Assembly (NCBI GenBank): GCA_910578285.1
Contig: CAJTQL010000006.1
Location: forward strand, 68,241 to 121,930
Direction of reading: 5' to 3'
DNA: 53,690 bases
From: an uncultured Helicobacteraceae bacterium
GTDB taxonomy: Bacteria > Campylobacterota > Campylobacteria > Campylobacterales > Helicobacteraceae
The notes beneath the pieces were generated by a model, which was not told the DNA's origin, searched no databases, and saw only the letters and a program-made list of their open reading frames with translations. This document shows, one piece after another, positions 18,237-27,215 of the stretch (within the stretch, counting starts at the first letter, position 1; the number at the start of each line of letters is the position of its first letter). The translations under genes and the position numbers were made by a program.

Positions 18237-18600
18237 AAATAATGACTTCATACGAGCTTTGCCGTGTAACCATTGGTGCAGACGCAGCGCTTTTGTTGTC
18301 TTTTTTGAGTTTGTCATTTTCAATGCGCAGATTCTCATTCTCACAATCGAGCTCATCGAGCTTGTCTTTGAGGCGCAAAATAATATCCACACCAGCAAGA
18401 TTGACACCCAGCTCGCGCGTGAGTCGCAATATCATCTTGATTTTGTCAATATCGTGTTCGCTATATAGCCGCATTTTACCCATTGTGCGTCCGGGCTCAA
18501 TCAGCCCTTCGCGCTCATACTGCCGCAGGGTTTGTGGGTGAATACCAAGAATCTTTGCAACAACGCTAATCGGATATACAGGTTCATCATAGCTATACAT
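18220..18600 (-). CDS. hspR: HspR, MerR-family heat-shock repressor
   Basis: The 126-residue regulator has a MerR-type winged helix-turn-helix (PISVVAKILGIHPQTLRQYE, residues about 10-29, then REGLIEPGR) and a coiled-coil dimer helix (LKDKLDELDCENENLRIEN). HspR represses chaperone genes and autoregulates its own operon. It sits 11 bases after cbpA with a GGAG site, and the only strong promoter of the unit is the one upstream of cbpA. Confidence 0.96.
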   Translation of the reverse strand: MYSYDEPVYPISVVAKILGIHPQTLRQYEREGLIEPGRTMGKMRLYSEHDIDKIKMILRLTRELGVNLAGVDIILRLKDKLDELDCENENLRIENDKLKKDNKSAASAPMVTRQSSYEVIIFKQQN

Positions 18601-18611
18601 TCTGCTTCTCC

Positions 18612-19475
18612 TTAAGGAAGTTCTTTTTCAAGCAAGGTTTTGAGTGGCTCACTAAAACTCGTGCTATCGGGCAAGAGAATATTTGCTTTCAAAAATAGAT
18701 TGCCTTTTTGTAGGCTTTTGCGGTCGAGTGCACCGAGTTCTTTAACACGAAACTTTTGGTTGTTTTTTGTGTTGGGCGGAATCTTGAGTGTGATAGGTTT
18801 GTATAATGTTGGAACATCGACTTTGCCTCCAAACAACGCAATTTTGAGCGGCAAATCAAAGCTCTTAATCAAATCATTCCCATCGCGCTCATATTCTGGG
18901 CTTTTTTCGATTTCAATCTTGAGCAGCATATCACCCTTTTGCATACCAAGCTGCTTACCAAAGCCCTTGAGCCGAATCGTCTCGCCCTCGCTCACGCCGG
19001 CGGGAATACTGATATTGCGTTTTTCGCCCCCAACATGAAACTCCTGCTTGCCGCCAAGAATCGCTCTCTCAAAAGAAATACGAATGATTCCTTTTGTGTC
19101 CAAACTCGGCGCGCCAAAGCCGCCACCAAAATCGGCGCCACCAAAGCCACCTGTCGCGTTCCGAAAGCCACTCTTTGCTCCAAAAAATGAGCTAAAAAGA
19201 TCATTGAAATCAAAATCATATCCCTGATGCCGCGCGAAATCATGAAAATTCTGCCCGCCAAACATGCGGTCCCCAACTTGGTCGTATTGTGCACGTTTTT
19301 CGGGGTCGCTCAAAATCTCATAGGCTGCATTGATTTCCTTGAATTTTTCTTCTGCACTCTTATCTTTATTCACATCGGGGTGGTATTGCCGCGCAAGCTT
19401 GCGGTAGGCTTTTTTGATTTCATCAGCCGATGCGTTTGAATCGACACCAAGTGTTGTATAGAGACTTTTTGACAT
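18612..19475 (-). CDS. cbpA: CbpA, DnaJ-family co-chaperone
   Basis: The 287-residue protein starts with a J domain (residues about 4-68) that contains the HPD tripeptide in LARQYHPDVNKD, needed to stimulate DnaK. A Gly/Phe-rich linker follows (about 95-125), then two DnaJ C-terminal substrate-binding domains. The cysteine zinc-finger of DnaJ is absent, which makes it a CbpA/class II J protein. It is the first gene of the cbpA-hspR-rarA cluster and is probably repressed by HspR. Confidence 0.95.
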   Translation of the reverse strand: MSKSLYTTLGVDSNASADEIKKAYRKLARQYHPDVNKDKSAEEKFKEINAAYEILSDPEKRAQYDQVGDRMFGGQNFHDFARHQGYDFDFNDLFSSFFGAKSGFRNATGGFGGADFGGGFGAPSLDTKGIIRISFERAILGGKQEFHVGGEKRNISIPAGVSEGETIRLKGFGKQLGMQKGDMLLKIEIEKSPEYERDGNDLIKSFDLPLKIALFGGKVDVPTLYKPITLKIPPNTKNNQKFRVKELGALDRKSLQKGNLFLKANILLPDSTSFSEPLKTLLEKELP

Positions 19476-19500
19476 AGTGCTATTTCCTTATTCCTTATGA

Positions 19501-19557
19501 TATAATTGCAAAAACTGAATCTTTTGCAATTATACAATAGGTTTGAGCTTATGTCAA
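19501..19557 (-). promoter_or_regulatory. Consensus promoter of cbpA-hspR with an overlapping palindrome
   Basis: On the minus strand TTGACA (19552-19557) and TATAAT (19529-19534) are separated by exactly 17 bases, a perfect housekeeping promoter pointing at cbpA. The -10 lies inside a perfect 13-bp inverted repeat: TATAATTGCAAAA at 19501-19513 and its complement at 19522-19534, with an 8-base spacer. The palindrome would cover the start of transcription and is a candidate operator. The classic HspR/HAIR consensus (CTTGAGT-N7-ACTCAAG) is not matched; only a shorter TTGA-N7-TCAA is seen at 19543-19557. Confidence 0.75.
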
Positions 19558-19627
19558 TCAATATTTCTAACAATATCATATCAACTTTAATGTTATCACC
19601 CTTGCGTTTGGGTAAGCGGCAGATTGC

Positions 19628-22417
19628 ATGCTGACCTATCACCCATTGGTTGGACTCGAAGCGAGTGCGGGCAGCGGCAAAACGTTTGCGCTTAGTGTGC
19701 ATTTTGTATATCTTTTGCTCACCGACCCATCGCTTCGTGCGAGTGAGATTCTCGCACTCACATTCACCAAAAAAGCTGCCAAAGAAATGCACCAAAAAAT
19801 CATGCATGCACTTTTTTTATTAAGCCATGATAAATTAGAATCATCTCTGCTTGAGCAAAAAGAGTTGTTTTTGACCGCATTGAGCCACTATGCCAACGAA
19901 AGCACAGGCAAAATAGCGCAAAAAAGCAAGGGACTCTATACACGTGCACTCACACACAAGCCTTCAATCATGACTCTGGATGCATTTTTTATGAGCGTGC
20001 TCAAAAAATTTTGTTGGTATGCAGGTGTGCCAAGCGATTTTGAGATTGACGAGCTGCTCGATAGAAACAAACTCTATGAACGATTCCTCGCACAACTTGA
20101 CGACTCTCAACGTCAATCCCTCGCGCATTTGTGTCTGCAAAACCAATGGTATGGAATCAAGGATTGCCAGAGTTTTTTTGAACATCTCCTACAATTCAGC
20201 CTGCAATCTCCCGAGATTCTTACCCAGCGCACAAACGTCTCACCACAATCGCAATGGAAGCCACTCTTTGAGCGATTGCGCCTAGAAATCATGCAACACA
20301 ACCTAAGCCAAAGAGCAGAATCAGCATTGCAAATCACCAATTTCTCCGAGCTTGTTGCCAAAACATGGCTGCATAAAGATAAACTCCAAGACTATCAATA
20401 CTTCAAAAAACTGCCACAAAAAGAGCAGCTGCAAGAAGTCTTTGAAGAGCTCAAAGAGCATGTGGCGCTCGAGCTTGACGCCGCAGAACATCGAACTCTG
20501 ACACGTATCTGCTCGCTGTTTGGAATCTTCACCCAAACACTTACACAATGGCAGCAGCAAACGCATACACTCCAAATCCGCGATATTGCGCTACTCACTC
20601 ATCGCCTGCTTTGTGGGCGAAAAATCAATATGGACTTCCTCTATTTTCGGCTCGATTCGAGAATCACACATCTCTTGCTCGATGAATTTCAAGACACAAG
20701 CATTTTGCAATTCCAAATTCTTGAACCTCTCATCAACGAAATTGTCGCGGGATATTCGCGCAAGGAAAATCGCAGTTTTTTTTATGTGGGCGACATCAAA
20801 CAATCCATCTACCATTTTCGCGGCAGCTCGCCTGAACTCTTCATGTATCTTGCTGACAAAAAGCATATTCCGCGCGCACAATTGCAAAACAATTGGCGCA
20901 GCCGCGCAGAAATTGTCGCGTTTGTGAATACCACTTTTGCACCACTCTATCCGCACTATACGGCACAAAAAGCGCAAAAACAAGGTGGCTTTGTGCGGGT
21001 GCGCATGCACGAAAATGCCGAGATTCTCAAACAAAATGCGCTTGTATGTGTGCAAGAGCTTTTGGAACAAGGAATCCCACCCGAAGAGATTGCCATTTTG
21101 GGCTTTCATAATAAAGATCTGCTCCATATCCAAGAATTGCTTATGGCGGAGTTGCCGCAGATTCCAATCGCCAAAGAAACGAATAGCAAAATCTCTGCCC
21201 ACCCCGAAGTACAGGCGCTGTCTGCAGCACTGCGTTTCTATCAATCGCGCATGCCCATCGATGAGCGGCGCTTCTTTGCATTACTTGGCATGCGTTGCGA
21301 TGATTCATTGCAAACACTGCTTGCCACATTTGAAACCAGCGAATCCAATGCGCAACAGCGTCCTTCTGCGCTCCTCAAAAGTCTTATGGAATTCTACCAT
21401 CTCGCTACCCCACAAGCACAAAAATTCCTAGAAATCTCAATCCCCTACCGCACAATCGCATGTTTTTTGGAATGGGCACAAAGCGACAGCACAAGTGCAG
21501 CGGGGCAAAAACACAGCGAAGTGATAAAGGGAATCCGCGCACTTACGATTCATAGTGCCAAAGGGCTCGAGTTTGCGCACACAATCGTGATAGACGCGCT
21601 AAGCAAAGACAAGCTAGATAGCGACAAGATTCTATTTGACTATGACATCGCACACGAACATGGGCAACTTTTTGTATGCGAAAAATATAAAGAAATGTTT
21701 AGCTCATGCTATCAAGAAGCCCGAGAACGGAAGAAAAAGAGTAATGAAGAGCAGGCACTCAATCTTCTCTATGTCGCATGCACACGCGCAAAAGATTCGC
21801 TACATCTCCTCGTGCTCACAAACAAATCTGCCTTTGCGCGGCTCAATCTCGAAGAGAGCGAACATGGCGAGATTGTCGCAATGCCACAAAGCACGCCGCA
21901 CGAACCACCACAAAGCATTCAGATTGTGCAACATGACTATGGACGACAAACGCGATTTTTGCGCGAATATAATAACGCACCCACCGAGAATCTCTTTGCC
22001 ACACAGCTTGGCAATGCGCTGCATTTTGCGCTCGAGCTTGCATTGAAGTTCAAACTTTCGCGCAAGAGTGTCGAATCGATGTTGCAGCAGCACTATGGCT
22101 ACATCTTGCCACCCCAAAAAATCGCCGAAATTGTTACCAAATGGGAACACTTTCTAAAAAATAAGGATTTTTTAGAAATTCTCAGCAAAGGTAAGCTACA
22201 ATGTGAGGTTTCTTTTTTGAAAAACAACCAAGTCTATCGGATTGATTTGCTCGTTGTGAGCGATGATGAGGTTGTGGTTGTGGATTACAAAAGCGGTCAT
22301 CCAGACAAAGAAGAATATATGCGGCAGATTCAAGGCTACAAAGCCATCGTTGCTGCCTATTATCGTTTGCCCGTGAGAGGCTATATTCTCACAAATTTGG
22401 GATTGAGACGTATCTAA
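19628..22417 (+). CDS. addA: AddA/RecB-like helicase-nuclease
   Basis: This 929-residue UvrD-type superfamily 1 helicase has Walker A EASAGSGKTFALS (about residues 11-23), motif Ia LALTFTKKAAKEM, motif II LLLDEFQDTS, motif III YVGDIKQSIYHFRGS, motif V LTIHSAKGLEF and motif VI LLYVACTRAKDSL. The C-terminus has a RecB-type nuclease core (DLLVVSDDEVVVVDYKSG), with catalytic Asp and Lys. It would process double-strand breaks with an AddB partner that is not in this window. nhaA follows 21 bases later. Confidence 0.93.
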   Translation: MLTYHPLVGLEASAGSGKTFALSVHFVYLLLTDPSLRASEILALTFTKKAAKEMHQKIMHALFLLSHDKLESSLLEQKELFLTALSHYANESTGKIAQKSKGLYTRALTHKPSIMTLDAFFMSVLKKFCWYAGVPSDFEIDELLDRNKLYERFLAQLDDSQRQSLAHLCLQNQWYGIKDCQSFFEHLLQFSLQSPEILTQRTNVSPQSQWKPLFERLRLEIMQHNLSQRAESALQITNFSELVAKTWLHKDKLQDYQYFKKLPQKEQLQEVFEELKEHVALELDAAEHRTLTRICSLFGIFTQTLTQWQQQTHTLQIRDIALLTHRLLCGRKINMDFLYFRLDSRITHLLLDEFQDTSILQFQILEPLINEIVAGYSRKENRSFFYVGDIKQSIYHFRGSSPELFMYLADKKHIPRAQLQNNWRSRAEIVAFVNTTFAPLYPHYTAQKAQKQGGFVRVRMHENAEILKQNALVCVQELLEQGIPPEEIAILGFHNKDLLHIQELLMAELPQIPIAKETNSKISAHPEVQALSAALRFYQSRMPIDERRFFALLGMRCDDSLQTLLATFETSESNAQQRPSALLKSLMEFYHLATPQAQKFLEISIPYRTIACFLEWAQSDSTSAAGQKHSEVIKGIRALTIHSAKGLEFAHTIVIDALSKDKLDSDKILFDYDIAHEHGQLFVCEKYKEMFSSCYQEARERKKKSNEEQALNLLYVACTRAKDSLHLLVLTNKSAFARLNLEESEHGEIVAMPQSTPHEPPQSIQIVQHDYGRQTRFLREYNNAPTENLFATQLGNALHFALELALKFKLSRKSVESMLQQHYGYILPPQKIAEIVTKWEHFLKNKDFLEILSKGKLQCEVSFLKNNQVYRIDLLVVSDDEVVVVDYKSGHPDKEEYMRQIQGYKAIVAAYYRLPVRGYILTNLGLRRI

Positions 22418-22438
22418 CTTCATCAAAAGGATTGTAAT

Positions 22439-23782
22439 ATGAGTACTCATGCACAAAACGCTCATAGCGGTGTGTTGGGAATGCTAAAGAAAATCGTTTC
22501 AAGCGAATCTTTTAGCGGAATTTTTCTTTTTCTTTGTGCTGTATTAGCCATGATTATCGCTAATTCACCGCTAGGCGACATGTATCGTGCCCTATGGCAT
22601 TTCCATTGGGGATTTAGCTGGGGCAGCACACCAATCGAGCTTTCTATGGAGCATTGGATTAATGATGTCTTGATGTCATTTTTCTTTCTTGTCGTGGGGC
22701 TCGAAATTAAATATGAACTTATCTATGGCGCACTTGCAAGCTTCAAAAAAGCTGCCTTTCCAGTTCTTGCGGCAGTTGGAGGAATGGTTGTGCCCGGGCT
22801 TATCTATTATGTCCTTAACGCAGGCACTCCTTCAGAAAATGGCTTTGGAATTCCCATGGCAACCGACATCGCCTTCGCGCTTGGTGTGATGCTCATGCTT
22901 GGTAGTCGCGTGCCTGTGGCGCTCAAAGTATTCCTTGTAACGCTCGCTGTGGCTGACGACTTGGGCGCAATCATCGTGATTGCGATTTTCTACACAACCA
23001 ACTTGCAGCTTGAATATCTCGGCGCTGCCGTTGCGATTCTCGTTCTCCTCGTGATTCTTGGCAAGCTCGGCGTGCGCTCGCTCGTGCCCTATCTCGTGCT
23101 TGGTGTGCCACTCTGGCTCGCTGTGCATGCATGCGGCGTGCATGCGACCATTGCCGCTGTCGCGCTTGCATTTACGATTCCTGCCGGTTCAAAACTCGCT
23201 GTTGCAGACTATTTCAAAAAAAGCGCGCATGACATCAAAGAGATGCAAGACGAGGACAAAAACCGCGACAGAGATATTCTAAGTGATGACCAAGCGCACA
23301 CAGTCGCGCATCTCATCAAACATTCACAACAAGTACAATCCCCTATGGTGCGCTTGCAGCATGCCTTGCATCCTTGGAGCTCGTATTTCATCATGCCCCT
23401 TTTTGCGTTTGCCAACGCAGGTGTCGAGATTGGTGATAGCGTACGCTTTGATGTTGATAATATCTTGCTCGGAATCGCATGTGGGCTGATTATCGGAAAA
23501 CCTGTGGGGATATTCCTCGCCACATTCCTTTGCGAGAAACTCGGTATTGCCGAGCGTCCTGATGGCGTGAGCTGGATTGACATCTTGGGCGCAGGAATGC
23601 TCGCAGGGATTGGATTCACAATGTCAATTTTTGTTACCATGCTCGCATTCAAAGGGCTCGACCCATCGATTATGCAAGAATCTATCGACCTTGCAAAGCT
23701 CACAATTCTTTGTTCATCTCTCACAGCGGGCATTTTGGGCGCCTTGTTCTTGATATTCGAGAGCAAATTCACCAAGCATTAA
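22439..23782 (+). CDS. nhaA: Na+/H+ antiporter NhaA
   Basis: The 447-residue inner-membrane antiporter has about twelve hydrophobic helices. The ion-binding aspartates are in the conserved LAVADDLGAIIVIAI (about residues 174-188). A large hydrophilic loop (about 265-295, DEDKNRDRDILSDD) makes it longer than the 388-residue E. coli protein. It expels Na+ in exchange for protons. The start has an AAAGGA site, and its neighbour addA suggests a conserved pair, as in H. pylori. Confidence 0.97.
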   Translation: MSTHAQNAHSGVLGMLKKIVSSESFSGIFLFLCAVLAMIIANSPLGDMYRALWHFHWGFSWGSTPIELSMEHWINDVLMSFFFLVVGLEIKYELIYGALASFKKAAFPVLAAVGGMVVPGLIYYVLNAGTPSENGFGIPMATDIAFALGVMLMLGSRVPVALKVFLVTLAVADDLGAIIVIAIFYTTNLQLEYLGAAVAILVLLVILGKLGVRSLVPYLVLGVPLWLAVHACGVHATIAAVALAFTIPAGSKLAVADYFKKSAHDIKEMQDEDKNRDRDILSDDQAHTVAHLIKHSQQVQSPMVRLQHALHPWSSYFIMPLFAFANAGVEIGDSVRFDVDNILLGIACGLIIGKPVGIFLATFLCEKLGIAERPDGVSWIDILGAGMLAGIGFTMSIFVTMLAFKGLDPSIMQESIDLAKLTILCSSLTAGILGALFLIFESKFTKH

Positions 23783-23789
23783 TCAGGCA

Positions 23790-24938
23790 ATGGCAAACGC
23801 GCAGAACTGCTATCGAATCGTTTTGAGCGCCGACAGTGGCTATATCCCATTCAGCGCGCTGCTCATAACAACTATCTTACACAACGCAGCAAAAAACGAT
23901 TCGCTACCACGACTGCCGTTCGTATTCCACATCCAGACAGATAGCGGCAGCGCAAGGCTATTATCAAGTGATTGTGGGAGCACAGAATCACAGCTGTTCA
24001 TGCGCTTTTGCGAGGAGGCGGAGCAAATCTATCCATGTGTGATTTTGCTGCATGCAATGAACGAAGATGATTTTGCAAATATTCCCTATTTCTCGACTCA
24101 CACAAACCACCTAAGCAGCTACCGCCTGCGGCTTTCTTCTGTGATTCCAAGCAACACGGAACGTGTGCTCTATCTGGATTCCGACATGCTCGCTCTCGCC
24201 GATGTGCGTGAGCTTTTTGGAATCCACCTCGGCGAGCATATCGCCGGTGTCGTTACCGATATCCGTGCCTATCGTCCAACTTTCGCCGCCAAGAACGGCA
24301 AGAAGAGCCTCACAATTCCCAACTATCGCAATTTCAATTCGGGGCTTTTGCTGCTGAACTACCCGCGCTACTGCGCAGAAAACATCGAAGAACAATGCCT
24401 TGCGTTTCTTGCACATTACAGAACGAAGATGCATGACCAAGATGCATTGAATGCCGTGCTCATGGGCAAGGTATATTACTTGGACTTCGCATGGAACTGT
24501 ATTTCAGAACGCAATGCAATCGGCAATCGCAACCTTGTCTTCGCACCCGATTCGTCCGATTCGCAAAGCTTTGCACACCCATTTGTGTCCAATATCTGGC
24601 TCTGCAACCTCACACGCGCCGAGCACAGCTCCGCGCAGCAATCGCCCAAAATTATCCACTACTGCAATCAGAAACCATGGAAATCACGCTATTTCTATGC
24701 GGACGACATCGGGAATCCCATCCTCGCTCAATGGCGCGAGCTTTGGTGGGAGGCAGCAGCACAAACGCCCGTCTATGCCAACGTCTTGCAGCACAACAAC
24801 AGCTTTGATGTCGAAGCACTCGATAGACTCAATAGCTTTGCGCATGCGCTCAACCTCTTGCAGCTCCGCATCGACAGGCTGCGCGCCCCTTCGCGCGCCC
24901 TCTCACAATTGTGGAAAAAATTGCGCTTTTGGAAATAG
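23790..24938 (+). CDS. Glycosyltransferase family 8 protein
   Basis: The 382-residue enzyme has a GT8 (LgtC-like) domain. The N-terminal YRIVLSADSGYIPFSALLI binds the sugar nucleotide. The DxD metal motif is in VLYLDSDMLALADV (about residues 125-138), followed by FNSGLLLLNY, HDQDALNAVL and, near the C-terminus, KIIHYCNQKPW, whose His binds the metal. It probably adds a hexose to lipooligosaccharide or another surface glycan. The start ATG is 7 bases after nhaA. The next gene carries two more copies of the same domain. Confidence 0.92.
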   Translation: MANAQNCYRIVLSADSGYIPFSALLITTILHNAAKNDSLPRLPFVFHIQTDSGSARLLSSDCGSTESQLFMRFCEEAEQIYPCVILLHAMNEDDFANIPYFSTHTNHLSSYRLRLSSVIPSNTERVLYLDSDMLALADVRELFGIHLGEHIAGVVTDIRAYRPTFAAKNGKKSLTIPNYRNFNSGLLLLNYPRYCAENIEEQCLAFLAHYRTKMHDQDALNAVLMGKVYYLDFAWNCISERNAIGNRNLVFAPDSSDSQSFAHPFVSNIWLCNLTRAEHSSAQQSPKIIHYCNQKPWKSRYFYADDIGNPILAQWRELWWEAAAQTPVYANVLQHNNSFDVEALDRLNSFAHALNLLQLRIDRLRAPSRALSQLWKKLRFWK

Positions 24939-24941
24939 TTG

Positions 24942-27152
24942 ATGTCCTTTTATACCCTTTGCTTCACCGCTAATGAGCCCTATCTGCCCTACACCTCCGT
25001 TCTCATCACAAGTATCATCGCCCACGCATGCCCCGATTCCACCTTTGCCCCTCTACCCTTTGCGTTTCATATCCTCACAGATTCTGTGAGCGAGGAAGGC
25101 GAGGCAAAAATGCGTGCGCTTGAAAACGCATTGAACGAGAAATACCCATGCAAGATTTTTTTGCACACAATGGACGAAAGCGATTTTGCAAATGTTCCGC
25201 TGTTTGCCGACCACCAAAACCACCTAAGCAGCTACCGCCTGCGGCTTTCTTCTGTGATTCCAAGCGGCACGGAGCGCGTGCTGTATCTCGATTCCGACAT
25301 GCTCGCTCTTTGCGATATTCGCGAGCTTTTTGGAATCCACCTCGGCGAGCACATCGCCGCCGTTGTGCCCGATTGCTCCGTGCGCCACCAAAAATTCTAC
25401 CCCAAACGTGGCAAAAATGCACCCAAAATCCATCTTAAAGACCATATTTACTTCAACTCGGGACTTTTGCTGCTTGATTTTGCGCGCTATCAAAAAGCAC
25501 AAATTGAAGACAAATGCTTTGCACTGTTGCGCGACTATCAAACCCACCGCCACGACCAAGATGTCCTCAACATCGCGCTTTTTGGGCATGTGCGCTACCT
25601 CTCATTCTCATACAATTGCATGCTTAACCTCTTCCCCGAGCGCTACAACCAGCCCCCGCTGCGCTTCTTGGGCGAGAAAGGCGCGCGCGTCCATCTCACG
25701 CGCGAGGAATACGAAAGCGCCGTAAAAAGCCCCAAAATCGCGCATTTTGCGCTCAATCCGTGGGATTCGGTCTATCGCAAGCTTGATTATCATTTCAAGC
25801 CAATCCCCTACCCGCACCGCGAACTTTGGTGGGAGGCAGCCGCGCAAACGCCCGTGTTTAGCGAGGAGCTCTTAGCGCAAAAAAGCGACAAGCGGCGCGA
25901 TATGGCGGCTTACACGGTCGCGCTTAGCGAGCGGCTGCAAAATTGCGAGAAGCAAATCAACCGCTTGCGCGCGCCATTTATGGCTTTCACATCACTGCGC
26001 AACACGATTCGCCAATGGCTCGCAAAGCCGCACAACCCGCCGCTGCCCCCCGCGCCAAGCGCGCGCGTTGCGCCGTCTGATAGCTTCTACACCATCGTGC
26101 TCACCGCGAACGAAACCTATGCGCCCTACATGGCGGTGCTGATTCAAAGCATCATCACGCAAGCGCTAAACACCGACTATCCGCCGCTGCCCTTTGCGTT
26201 TCATATCTTGACAGACGGCTTTAGCGAGGAGATGACGCGGAATCTCCGCGCGTTTGAATCGGCGCAAAATGCGCGCTATCCGTGCTCGTTTTTTATCCAC
26301 AACATCGAGGATTCCGAGTTTGCGCACTTGCCCAAATATGCGCACCACACCAACCACCTCGTCTATTACCGCATGCGGCTTTCTTCTGTGATTCCAAGCG
26401 GCACAGAACGTGTGCTGTATCTTGATTCCGACATGCTCGCTCTCGCCGATGTGCGCGAGCTTTTTACGATAGATTTGGGCAAACACACAGCCGCCGTTGT
26501 CGCCGACCACGCGAAGATTCGCGCGTTTGCGCCGCGCCAAAGGGGCAAAAAAATCAAGCTCGGCAAACATTGCTATTTCAACAGCGGGCTGTTGCTGCTC
26601 GATTTTGCGCGCTATATTGAGGCAAATATCGAGCAAAAAGCGCTTGCTTTCGTGCAGGATTACCAAACAGAATACCACGACCAAGACGCGTTGAATGCCG
26701 CGCTTGCAGGCAAGGTGTGCTATCTACCCTTTGCATGGAATTGTATGTACAATACCAAAGCCGACATTCGCGGCACGCGCCTACATTTTGCGGGCGAGCG
26801 GGGCGAACCGAGCGTGGTTTTTTTGCGCGCCGAATACGAAAACGCTGTGCAAAATCCCAAAATCGCGCATTTTGGGCTCAAGCCTTGGAATTCAGCCTAT
26901 GCACGGCTTGGCAAGAATCTGCGCCCCGTGCCCTACCCGCACCGCGCGCTTTGGTGGGAAGCAGCGGCAGAGACGCCTATTTTTGGCGAAAGGCTACTTG
27001 CGCAAAAGGACAATTTCGAGCACGATTTCTCCGCACATATTTCCGCACTCCATGAACGCTTCCTCGATAACCACAAGCGTCTTGAGCGCCTACGTGCACC
27101 GGGACGTTTCGTCAGCACAAATCTCAAAAAATTACGCTTTTGGAGGCATTAG
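24942..27152 (+). CDS. Tandem two-domain glycosyltransferase family 8 protein
   Basis: The product is 736 residues from ATG 24942, directly after the upstream GT8 stop. It carries two complete GT8 domains: residues about 2-350 and 383-720. Each has YLDSDMLAL, FNSGLLLLDFARY, HDQDxLN and a KIAHF..KPW/NPW motif. A Pro-rich linker (HNPPLPPAPSARVAPSD) joins them. Both halves keep the catalytic motifs, so the protein could carry out two successive glycosyl transfers or make a repeat. DNA blocks around the DxD motif are nearly identical to those in the preceding gene, so duplication or gene conversion is recent. Confidence 0.9.
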   Translation: MSFYTLCFTANEPYLPYTSVLITSIIAHACPDSTFAPLPFAFHILTDSVSEEGEAKMRALENALNEKYPCKIFLHTMDESDFANVPLFADHQNHLSSYRLRLSSVIPSGTERVLYLDSDMLALCDIRELFGIHLGEHIAAVVPDCSVRHQKFYPKRGKNAPKIHLKDHIYFNSGLLLLDFARYQKAQIEDKCFALLRDYQTHRHDQDVLNIALFGHVRYLSFSYNCMLNLFPERYNQPPLRFLGEKGARVHLTREEYESAVKSPKIAHFALNPWDSVYRKLDYHFKPIPYPHRELWWEAAAQTPVFSEELLAQKSDKRRDMAAYTVALSERLQNCEKQINRLRAPFMAFTSLRNTIRQWLAKPHNPPLPPAPSARVAPSDSFYTIVLTANETYAPYMAVLIQSIITQALNTDYPPLPFAFHILTDGFSEEMTRNLRAFESAQNARYPCSFFIHNIEDSEFAHLPKYAHHTNHLVYYRMRLSSVIPSGTERVLYLDSDMLALADVRELFTIDLGKHTAAVVADHAKIRAFAPRQRGKKIKLGKHCYFNSGLLLLDFARYIEANIEQKALAFVQDYQTEYHDQDALNAALAGKVCYLPFAWNCMYNTKADIRGTRLHFAGERGEPSVVFLRAEYENAVQNPKIAHFGLKPWNSAYARLGKNLRPVPYPHRALWWEAAAETPIFGERLLAQKDNFEHDFSAHISALHERFLDNHKRLERLRAPGRFVSTNLKKLRFWRH

Positions 27153-27215
27153 AATTTTATAATCATTTTAATGCTATACTTCAAAAGCCATGATTTCTTG
27201 AGACGAGGTATAAAT

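Noticed and set aside
19543..19557. HspR (HAIR) operator
   Set aside because: Only TTGA-N7-TCAA is matched; the known element has a longer arm and a wider spacing between these cores.
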